From CAYZYO01 sp964482585 (GTDB lineage Bacteria; Bacillota; Syntrophomonadia; Syntrophomonadales; Syntrophomonadaceae), in contig CAYZYO010000137.1 in NCBI GenBank assembly GCA_964482585.1, positions 1 to 5,113 of the forward strand: 5,113 bases of DNA, written 5' to 3'. The notes beneath the pieces are model-generated. The model was not told the DNA's origin. It worked only from the letters and a program-made list of their open reading frames with translations, and ran no database searches. The translations under genes were made by a program, and so were the position numbers. Shown here piece after piece: positions 1 to 5,113 of the stretch (the stretch's first letter is position 1; the number at the start of each line of letters is the position of its first letter).

Positions 1-1034
1 TGTGCTGATTTAGCAATACCTTGAACCGGTCCATATTCATCAGAAGTGTAAAACTGAGTGACAAATCCTATAAGGGTTCCGGCAATAAGCCCGGCTAAAA
101 GTGCCCAAAATACCCCGGAATAGTCAGCAGGAAGAATTCTGTCTACTGCAAAATAGGCAACAACAACCAGAATAATAGCTGAACTTATGGTTCCCGCATT
201 AAGTGCCTTAAGAGGATTTGATTTTTCATCAGTTCTGACAAAAAATGTTCCAACAATAGAAGCAACAATTCCACCTGCAGCAATAATCATTGGTAACAAT
301 ACTCCGGAAAAGCCTATCAGTACCATTCCCAGTGTCATGGCAGCAATTATTGAACCTACATAAGACTCAAAAAGGTCTGCGCCCATACCTGCTACATCTC
401 CGACATTATCCCCAACATTATCAGCAATAGTAGCTGGGTTACGAGGATCATCTTCTGGAATCCCAGCCTCCACCTTACCTACCAGGTCAGCACCTACATC
501 AGCTGCTTTGGTATATATACCACCGCCTACACGACCAAATAGAGCAATTGAACTTCCTCCAAGGGCAAACCCATTTACAATTGTCGGGTCTCTAAAAACC
601 AGATAAAGGATACCCAATCCCAGTAAGCCAAGTCCGCAAACTGCCATTCCCATAACCGCTCCACCGGAAAAAGCTACTCCTAAAGCAGCATTCTGAGAAG
701 TCCGTGCGGCATTGGCAGTTCTAACGTTAGCCTTGGTAGCAATAGTCATTCCTATATATCCAGCCAGGGCAGATGACAAAGCCCCCACTAAAAAACAAAT
801 CGCAGTAGACCAATCAATTAAAAAGCCCAGGATTAAGAAAACTGCTGCTACGAAAATTGCCAGCGCACTATATTGTCGTCCAAGAAAAGCCATTGCACCC
901 TCGTGAATATGTTCTGAGATCTCCACCATCTGTTCGGTACCCGGTTCAGCTTTGTTAACTTTTCCTGTCAAATAAACAGCAAATAAAAGAGCCAAGGCAC
1001 CTCCGGCTGGAATATAAGGTAAAAGATTTTCCAT
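1..1034 (-). CDS. hppA: Membrane-bound ion-translocating pyrophosphatase, N-terminal half (partial at window edge)
   Basis: This integral membrane enzyme hydrolyses PPi to two phosphates and pumps H+ or Na+ out of the cytoplasm. My translation from ATG at 1034 gives 344 uninterrupted codons before the left edge. Full members are roughly 660-770 residues, so about half is missing. The PPi/Mg-binding signature is intact: GGGIYTKAADVGADLVGK at residues 170-187 and EDDPRNPATIADN at 194-206, followed by DNVGDVAG at 209-216. Several hydrophobic helices are evident, at about 5-23, 56-73, 76-99, 117-147, 222-243, 246-266, 282-296 and 308-327. The ion-gate segment GADLFESYVG (218-227) has D220, E223 and S224 where the Thermotoga Na+-pump has D243, E246 and S247. 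Several bacterial H+-pumps also carry this Glu, so the ion is not decided. The residue that marks K+ dependence lies in the missing half. The gene starts 66 bases after the secG stop, has no promoter of its own that I can see, and is probably co-transcribed with secG. Confidence 0.96.
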   Translation of the reverse strand, partial: MENLLPYIPAGGALALLFAVYLTGKVNKAEPGTEQMVEISEHIHEGAMAFLGRQYSALAIFVAAVFLILGFLIDWSTAICFLVGALSSALAGYIGMTIATKANVRTANAARTSQNAALGVAFSGGAVMGMAVCGLGLLGLGILYLVFRDPTIVNGFALGGSSIALFGRVGGGIYTKAADVGADLVGKVEAGIPEDDPRNPATIADNVGDNVGDVAGMGADLFESYVGSIIAAMTLGMVLIGFSGVLLPMIIAAGGIVASIVGTFFVRTDEKSNPLKALNAGTISSAIILVVVAYFAVDRILPADYSGVFWALLAGLIAGTLIGFVTQFYTSDEYGPVQGIAKSA

Positions 1035-1048
1035 AATAAATATATCAA

Positions 1049-1054
1049 CTCCTT
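1049..1054 (-). promoter_or_regulatory. hppA ribosome binding site with long spacing
   Basis: AAGGAG reads on the minus strand from 1054 to 1049, leaving 14 bases before the ATG at 1034, which is longer than usual. The match to the 16S tail continues as AAGGAGTTGAT (10 of 11 against AAGGAGGTGAT), which shortens the effective gap to about 9 bases. No in-frame ATG, GTG or TTG lies between the site and 1034, so that ATG remains the best start. Confidence 0.7.
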
Positions 1055-1057
1055 GCC

Positions 1058-1083
1058 TTCATAAATAGTTTAATATCTATGAA
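1058..1083 (-). other. AT-rich hairpin in the secG-hppA gap, next to the hppA ribosome binding site
   Basis: On the minus strand, TTCATAGATA and TATTTATGAA form a 10-pair stem with one G-U pair and a 6-base loop. The hairpin ends three bases before AAGGAG. It has no T-run after it, so it is not an intrinsic terminator. It could be an RNA processing or translation-tuning element, or simply chance in AT-rich DNA. Confidence 0.35.
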
Positions 1084-1100
1084 ATTTATATTTAAGCACT

Positions 1101-1334
1101 TTAATTATTGAGAAGAGCTAATACCAGGGTTAGCAACATAAATAATACCGCAATATAAGCTGTAATCTTGGCTAGTAATTCATCTAACCCTTTTTTCTTC
1201 CCTCCAAAAATTGCTTCGCTGCCGCCTGCAATACTGCCTGATAATCCAGCGCTCTTCCCGGATTGCAACAAGACGGTTGATATTAATCCGAGAGCACATA
1301 TTATCTGTAGAGCCAGTATTATAGTTTTTAGCAA
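1101..1334 (-). CDS. secG: Preprotein translocase subunit SecG (TTG start preferred)
   Basis: SecG is the small non-essential subunit of the SecYEG protein-conducting channel in the cytoplasmic membrane and stimulates export driven by SecA. From TTG at 1334 the product is 77 residues, the usual size for Firmicutes. It has two membrane helices (about 3-21 and 52-75) separated by the family hallmark VLLQSGKSAGLSGSIAGG (about 21-38), then IFGGKKKGLDELL leading into helix two. The frame is open back to ATG at 1349, which would give 82 residues. However, a perfect GGAGGTGA lies inside that extension, with 8 bases between GGAGG and the TTG, whereas the ATG has only GGAG at 3 bases. A GTG at 1343 is a third possibility. 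The gene sits between eno and hppA, with its own promoter upstream. Confidence 0.95.
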   Translation of the reverse strand: MLKTIILALQIICALGLISTVLLQSGKSAGLSGSIAGGSEAIFGGKKKGLDELLAKITAYIAVLFMLLTLVLALLNN

Positions 1335-1339
1335 AGGTG

Positions 1340-1347
1340 TCACCTCC
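1340..1347 (-). promoter_or_regulatory. Strong secG ribosome binding site that argues for the TTG start
   Basis: GGAGGTGA (minus strand, 1347 to 1340) is a full 8-base complement to the 16S rRNA 3' tail. It overlaps the upstream ATG at 1349-1347, so it cannot serve that codon. It is placed correctly for TTG at 1334-1332. Confidence 0.75.
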
Positions 1348-1377
1348 ATTCACTCCAACTTACCAAAGCCAACATAT

Positions 1378-1407
1378 ATTTTAACACATAAATATTTAAA
1401 TATTCAA
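1378..1407 (-). promoter_or_regulatory. SigA-type promoter for secG (extended -10)
   Basis: On the minus strand the -35 box is TTGAAT (1407-1402), followed by an 18-base spacer and the -10 box TAAAAT (1383-1378). TGT directly precedes the -10, giving an extended TGn motif. Transcription would begin near 1371, leaving a short leader before secG. It would drive secG and probably hppA independently of the glycolytic genes. Confidence 0.6.
1391..1404. repeat. 14-base perfect AT palindrome inside the secG promoter
   Basis: AATATTTAAATATT is its own reverse complement. It overlaps half of the proposed -35 box and fills the upstream part of the spacer. It has the symmetry of an operator for a dimeric regulator, but an AT-only palindrome of this length can arise by chance in such DNA. 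Confidence 0.4.
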
Positions 1408-1420
1408 TATTTTACAACAA

Positions 1421-2707
1421 TTATCGTTTTAGGTTGTACAGTACATTAATACCACGGTAAACAGCAAATACATCTAGTTCTTCTTCTATGCGAAGTAATT
1501 GATTATATTTAGCCGCCCGATCAGTCCTGGCTGGGGCTCCGGTTTTAATCTGACCGGCAGTGGTTGCTACAGCCAAATCCGCAATTGTAGAATCTTCAGT
1601 CTCTCCAGAGCGATGGGAAATTACACAGGTATAGCCACACTTTTTAGCCATTTCTATTGTATCTAGAGTTTCAGTCAAGGTACCTATTTGATTAACTTTT
1701 ATTAAAATGCTGTTGCCAATGCCATTTTTTATTCCCCTGAATAACCTTTCCCTATTAGTTACAAATATGTCATCTCCAACAATTTGAACTGTTTTCCCTA
1801 ATTTTTCAGTGAGCAGTTTCCAACCGTCCCAATCATCCTCTGCCAACCCATCTTCCAGGGAAATAATAGGATATCTGTTTGTAAGATCGGCATAAAAATC
1901 AACCATTTCCGCTGCCGATAAGACCTGATCAGTACTGTCAAGGCAATACTTTCCATCCCGATAAATTTCACTGGCAGCAACATCTAAAGCCAGGTTTATA
2001 TCTTTACCTGCTTGATAACCTGCTGCATCTACACCTTCCAAAATTATTTCTAAAGCTGCTTCATTAGAAGGCAAATCGGGAGCAAATCCTCCTTCATCAC
2101 CAACTGCTGTTGCCAAATTTTTAGATTTTAATACCTTTTTTAATGCATGGTAAATTTCTACACACCAGCGTAAGCCTTCAGAAAAAGAGGGGGCACCAGA
2201 AGGTACAATCATGAATTCCTGGATATCTACATTATTATCGGCATGTTTGCCTCCATTTAAGATATTCATCATTGGCACCGGTATTTCCCTGGCATTTATT
2301 CCGCCAATATACTGGTATAACGGGATGTCAAGATACTTAGCCGCTGCCCTGGCCGCTGCCAGTGATACGCCTAGAATAGCATTAGCCCCTAGTTTGCCTT
2401 TATTTGTTGTCCCATCAAGATCAATCATGAGCGTATCGATATCAATCTGCTGTATGACATCCATTCCTATAATTTCAGGAGCAATAATGCTATTAACATT
2501 ATCAACTGCCTTTAAAACCCCTTTGCCATTATATCTTTTATTATCTCCATCTCTAAGTTCAACTGCCTCATGAACCCCAGTTGAAGCTCCTGAGGGTACT
2601 ATAGCTCGTCCCATAGTTCCATCTTCCAAAATTACTTCGACCTCAACCGTAGGATTAGCCCGTGAATCAAGGACTTCTCTGGCATAAACATCTACAATAG
2701 TACTCAT
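1421..2707 (-). CDS. eno: Enolase (phosphopyruvate hydratase)
   Basis: Enolase interconverts 2-phosphoglycerate and phosphoenolpyruvate in the cytoplasm, and in many bacteria it also joins the RNA degradosome. The 428-residue product is full length. The N-terminal capping domain covers about 1-130, with catalytic loop SGASTG at 39-44. The barrel domain carries the Mg ligands D242 (LALDVAASE), E285 (SLEDG) and D312 (VGDDIF), the acid/base pair E205 (VGDEGGF) and K337 (SILIKVNQ), and the substrate loop SHRSGET at 364-370. The end YNLKR is typical. A small oddity is SRANPT at 15-20, where most enolases read SRGNPT. The ATG at 2707 has AAAGGAG 7 bases upstream. The gene lies 221 bases after gpmI, the next glycolytic step upstream, and may be transcribed both by read-through and from its own promoter. 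No convincing terminator follows it. Confidence 0.99.
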   Translation of the reverse strand: MSTIVDVYAREVLDSRANPTVEVEVILEDGTMGRAIVPSGASTGVHEAVELRDGDNKRYNGKGVLKAVDNVNSIIAPEIIGMDVIQQIDIDTLMIDLDGTTNKGKLGANAILGVSLAAARAAAKYLDIPLYQYIGGINAREIPVPMMNILNGGKHADNNVDIQEFMIVPSGAPSFSEGLRWCVEIYHALKKVLKSKNLATAVGDEGGFAPDLPSNEAALEIILEGVDAAGYQAGKDINLALDVAASEIYRDGKYCLDSTDQVLSAAEMVDFYADLTNRYPIISLEDGLAEDDWDGWKLLTEKLGKTVQIVGDDIFVTNRERLFRGIKNGIGNSILIKVNQIGTLTETLDTIEMAKKCGYTCVISHRSGETEDSTIADLAVATTAGQIKTGAPARTDRAAKYNQLLRIEEELDVFAVYRGINVLYNLKR

Positions 2708-2714
2708 AGCTTAT

Positions 2715-2721
2715 CTCCTTT
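2715..2721 (-). promoter_or_regulatory. eno ribosome binding site
   Basis: AAAGGAG (2721 to 2715) stands 7 bases before the ATG at 2707. This is an ideal site and spacing, and it fixes the enolase start. Confidence 0.85.
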
Positions 2722-2742
2722 CAGCATTTAATTAATTGAATT

Positions 2743-2772
2743 TTATAAAATCTAATATAGATTCCACTGCAA
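2743..2772 (-). promoter_or_regulatory. Tentative promoter for eno
   Basis: On the minus strand TTGCAG (2772-2767) and TTATAA (2748-2743) are separated by 18 bases, in an AT-rich stretch upstream of the ribosome binding site. The -35 matches the SigA consensus at only three positions, so this is a weak call. The long gap after gpmI and a hairpin after the gpmI stop make a separate eno promoter plausible. Confidence 0.35.
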
Positions 2773-2787
2773 AAACTCTAATTCTTG

Positions 2788-2849
2788 TACGTGAAAGAGA
2801 CTTAGTCTCCGGTTAGTTTTTAGGGGAGACTGAAGTCTCCTCTACGGTA
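2788..2849. repeat. Compound palindromic element between gpmI and eno (MITE/REP-like)
   Basis: A 23-base left arm (2788-2810) and a 25-base right arm (2825-2849) are imperfect inverted copies of each other: I count 20 matches in 25 aligned columns, with three mismatches and two one-base gaps. They flank a 14-base loop. Each arm is also a palindrome by itself: GAGACT-T-AGTCTC at 2797-2809 and GGAGACT-GA-AGTCTCC at 2825-2840. The RNA could therefore form one long hairpin or two short ones. The outer ends read TAC...GTA. It carries no open frame. The architecture resembles small dispersed intergenic repeats such as MITEs or REP/BIME units. It is not a classic terminator, because no long T-run follows on either strand. 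Confidence 0.7.
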
Positions 2850-2900
2850 TATAATGCATAAATACTACTTTGCGCATTGTGATAAATACACTATTTCATT

Positions 2901-2925
2901 AAAAGTCAGGATATCAACTCCTGCT
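2901..2925 (-). terminator. Weak terminator-like hairpin after gpmI
   Basis: Three bases past the gpmI stop, the minus strand reads AGCAGGA, a 7-base loop, then TCCTGACT and TTTT-containing sequence. The core stem is CAGGA/TCCTG (5 pairs), extended by two pairs if one A is bulged. The T-run is only four bases (2904-2901), so it would stop transcription partially at best. Confidence 0.4.
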
Positions 2926-2928
2926 ATT

Positions 2929-4473
2929 TTATACTTCCAGCATTGGTTTGCCGGTCATTTCCTCAGGAATATCAATCCCCAATAAAGCCAAAATAGTAGG
3001 GGCTATATCTCGAAGTGAAACATCTTCCCTTAATTTTCTATTCCTAAATTTATTGGAAATTAATATAAATGGCACTTTGTTAGTAGTATGTGCTGTAAAT
3101 GGATTACCCGTTTCAGGGCAAACCATACATTCACAATTGCCATGATCAGCAGTAATTATAACTGTTCCTTCCTTTTCAAGTACCCGGTCAACCACTTTTT
3201 TCAGACACTCATCAACAGTTTGAACCGCCTTAACTGCAGCCTTTAGAACTCCGGTATGTCCAACCATATCCGGATTAGCATAGTTCATTATTATAACATC
3301 ATAATAGTCCCGATCCAGTTCTTCAAGAGTACGCATGGTTAATTCTCTAGCACTCATTTCCGGTTTAAGGTTATAGGTTTCAACCTCCGGGGAGGGAATC
3401 AGTATTCTATCCTCTCCTGGATTAGGTTTTTCCACACCACCATTAAAGAAAAAAGTAACATGAGCATATTTTTCAGTTTCAGCTATTCGTAACTGCTTTA
3501 AACCTTTCTGACCCAGTACTTCGCCCAGAGTATTATTCAGGTTTTGGGGCAAAAAAGCCACCGGTACCTGTAAATTGATATCATACTGGGTCATGCAGAC
3601 ATAATATACCTCGGGTCTGACCTCGCGTTTAAAAGCAGAAAACTCTTTTTCTGTAAAAGCCCTGATAATTTGGCGGGCACGGTCTGCCCGGAAGTTGAAA
3701 AAAATCAAACTATCTCCATCTTGAATTGACCCGATGGGCTCAGCATTTTCGTTAATAATTACTGTTGGTTCAACAAATTCATCGGTTGTCCTGGCTTCAT
3801 AGCTGTCCTGTATGGCTGCAAATGCATTAGGCGCTTTATTACCTTCTCCAAGTACCATGGCATTATATGCTCTTTCAATTCGCTCCCAGTGATTATCCCG
3901 GTCCATCCCGTAAAACCTTCCGCCAATAGTTGCAATCTTCCCCAGCCCAATTGTTTCCAACTTCTGTTCTAAAGTATTGATATATTCAGCCGCACTCTTA
4001 GGCCCCACATCTCTTCCATCAAGAAAAGCATGAATATATACCCGTTTTAAATTATGTAATCTTGCTAAATGCAGCAGAGCATAAAGGTGATCCAAATGGC
4101 TGTGAACACCACCATCAGATATCAATCCCATCAGGTGTAAAGATCCAGCGCTTTTTTTAGCATATTCTATTGCTTTAATGAATTGTTCATTGTAAAAAAA
4201 CGATTCGTCTTCAACTGCACTACTAATGCGGGTTATTTCTTGATATACTATTCTTCCTGAACCAATATTCAGGTGTCCTACTTCAGAATTACCCATCTGC
4301 CCTTCAGGGAGTCCCACATCTTTTCCCGAACACTTTAATAATGTACAGGGATAATTAGCTTTACAATAATAAAAATTTTGGGGGCATGCCAGAGTAACCG
4401 CATTATCCTCACAAGGAGTACGATTTCCCCATCCGTCCAGAATCATTAATACCAGTGGTTTTTTATCAGTCAT
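2929..4473 (-). CDS. gpmI: 2,3-bisphosphoglycerate-independent phosphoglycerate mutase
   Basis: This cytoplasmic, Mn-dependent enzyme interconverts 3- and 2-phosphoglycerate between phosphoglycerate kinase and enolase. The 514-residue product matches the usual length. All family catalytic positions are visible: D13, phosphoserine nucleophile S63 (MGNSEVGH), H124, D155, R186, D191/R192, R262 and R265 (FNFRADRAR), K335, D402 and H406 (NPDMVGHTG), D443/H444 (TADHGN) and H462 (AHTTN). The alkaline-phosphatase-like metal domain is split around the inserted phosphotransferase domain, as usual. The frame extends to a TTG at 4482, but GAGG (4487-4484) is one base from that codon and 10 bases from ATG at 4473, so ATG is the start. 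That ATG overlaps the tpiA stop. One oddity is the number of cysteines: C21, C30, C37, C43 and C48 near the N-terminus, and C447-x-C449-x-x-C452 right after the metal-binding DHGN. Confidence 0.99.
   Translation of the reverse strand: MTDKKPLVLMILDGWGNRTPCEDNAVTLACPQNFYYCKANYPCTLLKCSGKDVGLPEGQMGNSEVGHLNIGSGRIVYQEITRISSAVEDESFFYNEQFIKAIEYAKKSAGSLHLMGLISDGGVHSHLDHLYALLHLARLHNLKRVYIHAFLDGRDVGPKSAAEYINTLEQKLETIGLGKIATIGGRFYGMDRDNHWERIERAYNAMVLGEGNKAPNAFAAIQDSYEARTTDEFVEPTVIINENAEPIGSIQDGDSLIFFNFRADRARQIIRAFTEKEFSAFKREVRPEVYYVCMTQYDINLQVPVAFLPQNLNNTLGEVLGQKGLKQLRIAETEKYAHVTFFFNGGVEKPNPGEDRILIPSPEVETYNLKPEMSARELTMRTLEELDRDYYDVIIMNYANPDMVGHTGVLKAAVKAVQTVDECLKKVVDRVLEKEGTVIITADHGNCECMVCPETGNPFTAHTTNKVPFILISNKFRNRKLREDVSLRDIAPTILALLGIDIPEEMTGKPMLEV
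4466..4473 (-). other. tpiA-gpmI 8-base overlap (translational coupling)
   Basis: The bases ATGACTGA on the minus strand contain the gpmI start (4473-4471) and, in another frame, the tpiA stop TGA (4468-4466). The gpmI ribosome binding site GAGG (4487-4484) lies inside tpiA. Ribosomes finishing tpiA can therefore restart on gpmI, which keeps the two enzymes in proportion. Confidence 0.85.
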
Positions 4474-5113
4474 TTTGTCCAAACCTCACTATTCCTGCAA
4501 AAGAAGCCGGCTGTAAACTTGCTCCTCCAATAAGTGCTCCGTCTATATCCTTTTTTACCATTAACTCTTCAATATTATTTTCATTCACACTGCCTCCATA
4601 AAGAATACGTATTGATTCTGCAGTAGACTTATCAAATATCCGGCATAGATTATTGCGGATAAATTTAATCATTTCCTGTGCATCTTCACTGCTGGCATTC
4701 ATTCCGGTTCCGATAGCCCATACCGGTTCATAGGCTATTACCAGTTCCCCCTCTTTTAGGGATATGTTTTCCAGACAGCTAAATATCTGGTTTTCAACTA
4801 CTTCCTCAGCTATCGATTTTTCTCGCTGCTGCAGAGTTTCACCAACACAGAGAATAGGTATTAATCCGGCAGAGAGTGCTGCCTTAACTTTTCTATTAAT
4901 CAGTCCATCATCTTCTCCCATAATTCGCCGGCGCTCTGAATGTCCAATAATAACATAGCAGCAGCCCACATCTGTCAGCATACTGGCAGATATCTCTCCA
5001 GTATAAGCCCCGTTTTCTTCCCCGAACAAGTTCTGGGCTCCCAATTTCACTATTGAACTTTCTAATTCTGATTTTAAAACCTGCAGAGAAGTAAACGGCG
5101 GACAAATAACCAT
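4466..5113 (-). CDS. tpiA: Triosephosphate isomerase, N-terminus outside the window (partial)
   Basis: This cytoplasmic (beta/alpha)8-barrel enzyme interconverts dihydroxyacetone phosphate and glyceraldehyde 3-phosphate. The window holds the last 215 codons; the family is about 250 residues. The right edge happens to fall on an ATG, but the translation begins at VICPPFTSL, which in the family lies about 38 residues into the protein. That ATG is therefore probably internal, and the residues equivalent to N11 and K13 are upstream of the window. Numbering from the edge, the catalytic histidine is H58 in IIGHSERR and the catalytic glutamate is E129 in AYEPVWAIGTG, followed by the phosphate-gripping loop 6. 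YGGSV (172-176) and GGASL (196-200) close the phosphate site. An adjacent cysteine pair (C51-C52) precedes the histidine strand. The gene overlaps gpmI and is probably part of a gap-pgk-tpiA-gpmI-eno type cluster, although gap and pgk are not visible here. Confidence 0.98.
   Translation of the reverse strand: MVICPPFTSLQVLKSELESSIVKLGAQNLFGEENGAYTGEISASMLTDVGCCYVIIGHSERRRIMGEDDGLINRKVKAALSAGLIPILCVGETLQQREKSIAEEVVENQIFSCLENISLKEGELVIAYEPVWAIGTGMNASSEDAQEMIKFIRNNLCRIFDKSTAESIRILYGGSVNENNIEELMVKKDIDGALIGGASLQPASFAGIVRFGQND

Noticed and set aside
1042..1053. 12-base sequence AGGAGTTGATAT shared by the hppA leader and the gpmI 3' hairpin (2911-2922)
   Set aside because: One 12-base match is about what chance gives in a window of this size, and no flanking similarity extends it. 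After gpmI it is not followed by a usable frame.
1413..1438. TACAAC/GTTGTA inverted repeat spanning the end of eno as a terminator
   Set aside because: The stem is 6 AT-rich pairs with a 14-base loop and no T-run follows on the minus strand.
1168..1449. 93-codon plus-strand frame across secG and the eno-secG gap
   Set aside because: It overlaps two well-supported genes on the other strand and reads as low-quality protein without family features.
2211..2573. 120-codon open frame on the plus strand opposite eno
   Set aside because: It lies wholly antisense to a full-length enolase, has no ribosome binding site I can see, and its translation has no recognisable domain. It is a shadow of the coding strand.
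2850..2855. Perfect TATAAT on the plus strand beside the compound palindrome
   Set aside because: The hexamer 17 bases upstream (AGACTG) is not a -35 box and no plus-strand gene follows. An antisense transcript toward gpmI cannot be excluded but is not supported.
2858..2889. Direct repeat ATAAATAC at 2858-2865 and 2882-2889
   Set aside because: Two 8-base AT-rich copies are not enough to call an iteron or regulator site.
4474..4482. TTG at 4482 as the gpmI start
   Set aside because: The ribosome binding site GAGG ends one base before it, too close for initiation. ATG at 4473 has a workable 10-base gap and matches the family N-terminus.

Overview
The window is a stretch of housekeeping chromosome with every gene on the minus strand. 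Read in the direction of transcription (right to left), the order is tpiA (5' end outside the window), gpmI, eno, secG and the first half of a membrane-bound pyrophosphatase gene (hppA). The AT-rich composition, strong AAGGAG-type ribosome binding sites, SigA-like promoter sequences, cofactor-independent phosphoglycerate mutase, the 77-residue SecG and the ion-pumping pyrophosphatase fit an anaerobic Firmicute, most likely of class Clostridia. The genus cannot be told from this sequence.

Layout: 4466-5113 holds triosephosphate isomerase. Its stop overlaps the start of gpmI (2929-4473) by 8 bases, so these two are almost certainly one transcript with coupled translation. The 221-base gap 2708-2928 between gpmI and eno is the largest non-coding stretch. 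It holds a weak terminator-like hairpin just after the gpmI stop, a striking compound palindrome at 2788-2849, a tentative eno promoter and the eno ribosome binding site. Enolase follows at 1421-2707. The 71-base eno-secG gap carries a good SigA-type promoter for secG, with a 14-base perfect AT palindrome overlapping its -35 box. secG (1101-1334, TTG start preferred) is followed after 66 bases by hppA, which runs off the left edge. No separate promoter is visible for hppA.

Together, tpiA, gpmI and eno encode the triose-isomerising and 3-phosphoglycerate-to-phosphoenolpyruvate steps of lower glycolysis/gluconeogenesis, and pgk and gap may lie just upstream of the window. SecG is the small subunit of the SecYEG translocon. 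The pyrophosphatase converts the energy of biosynthetic PPi into a proton or sodium gradient, a common energy-saving device in anaerobes. I see no CRISPR array, RNA gene, insertion sequence, prophage gene or defence system. The only candidate for something undescribed is the palindromic element at 2788-2849, which looks like a small dispersed repeat (MITE/REP-like) and could be tested by searching the rest of the genome.
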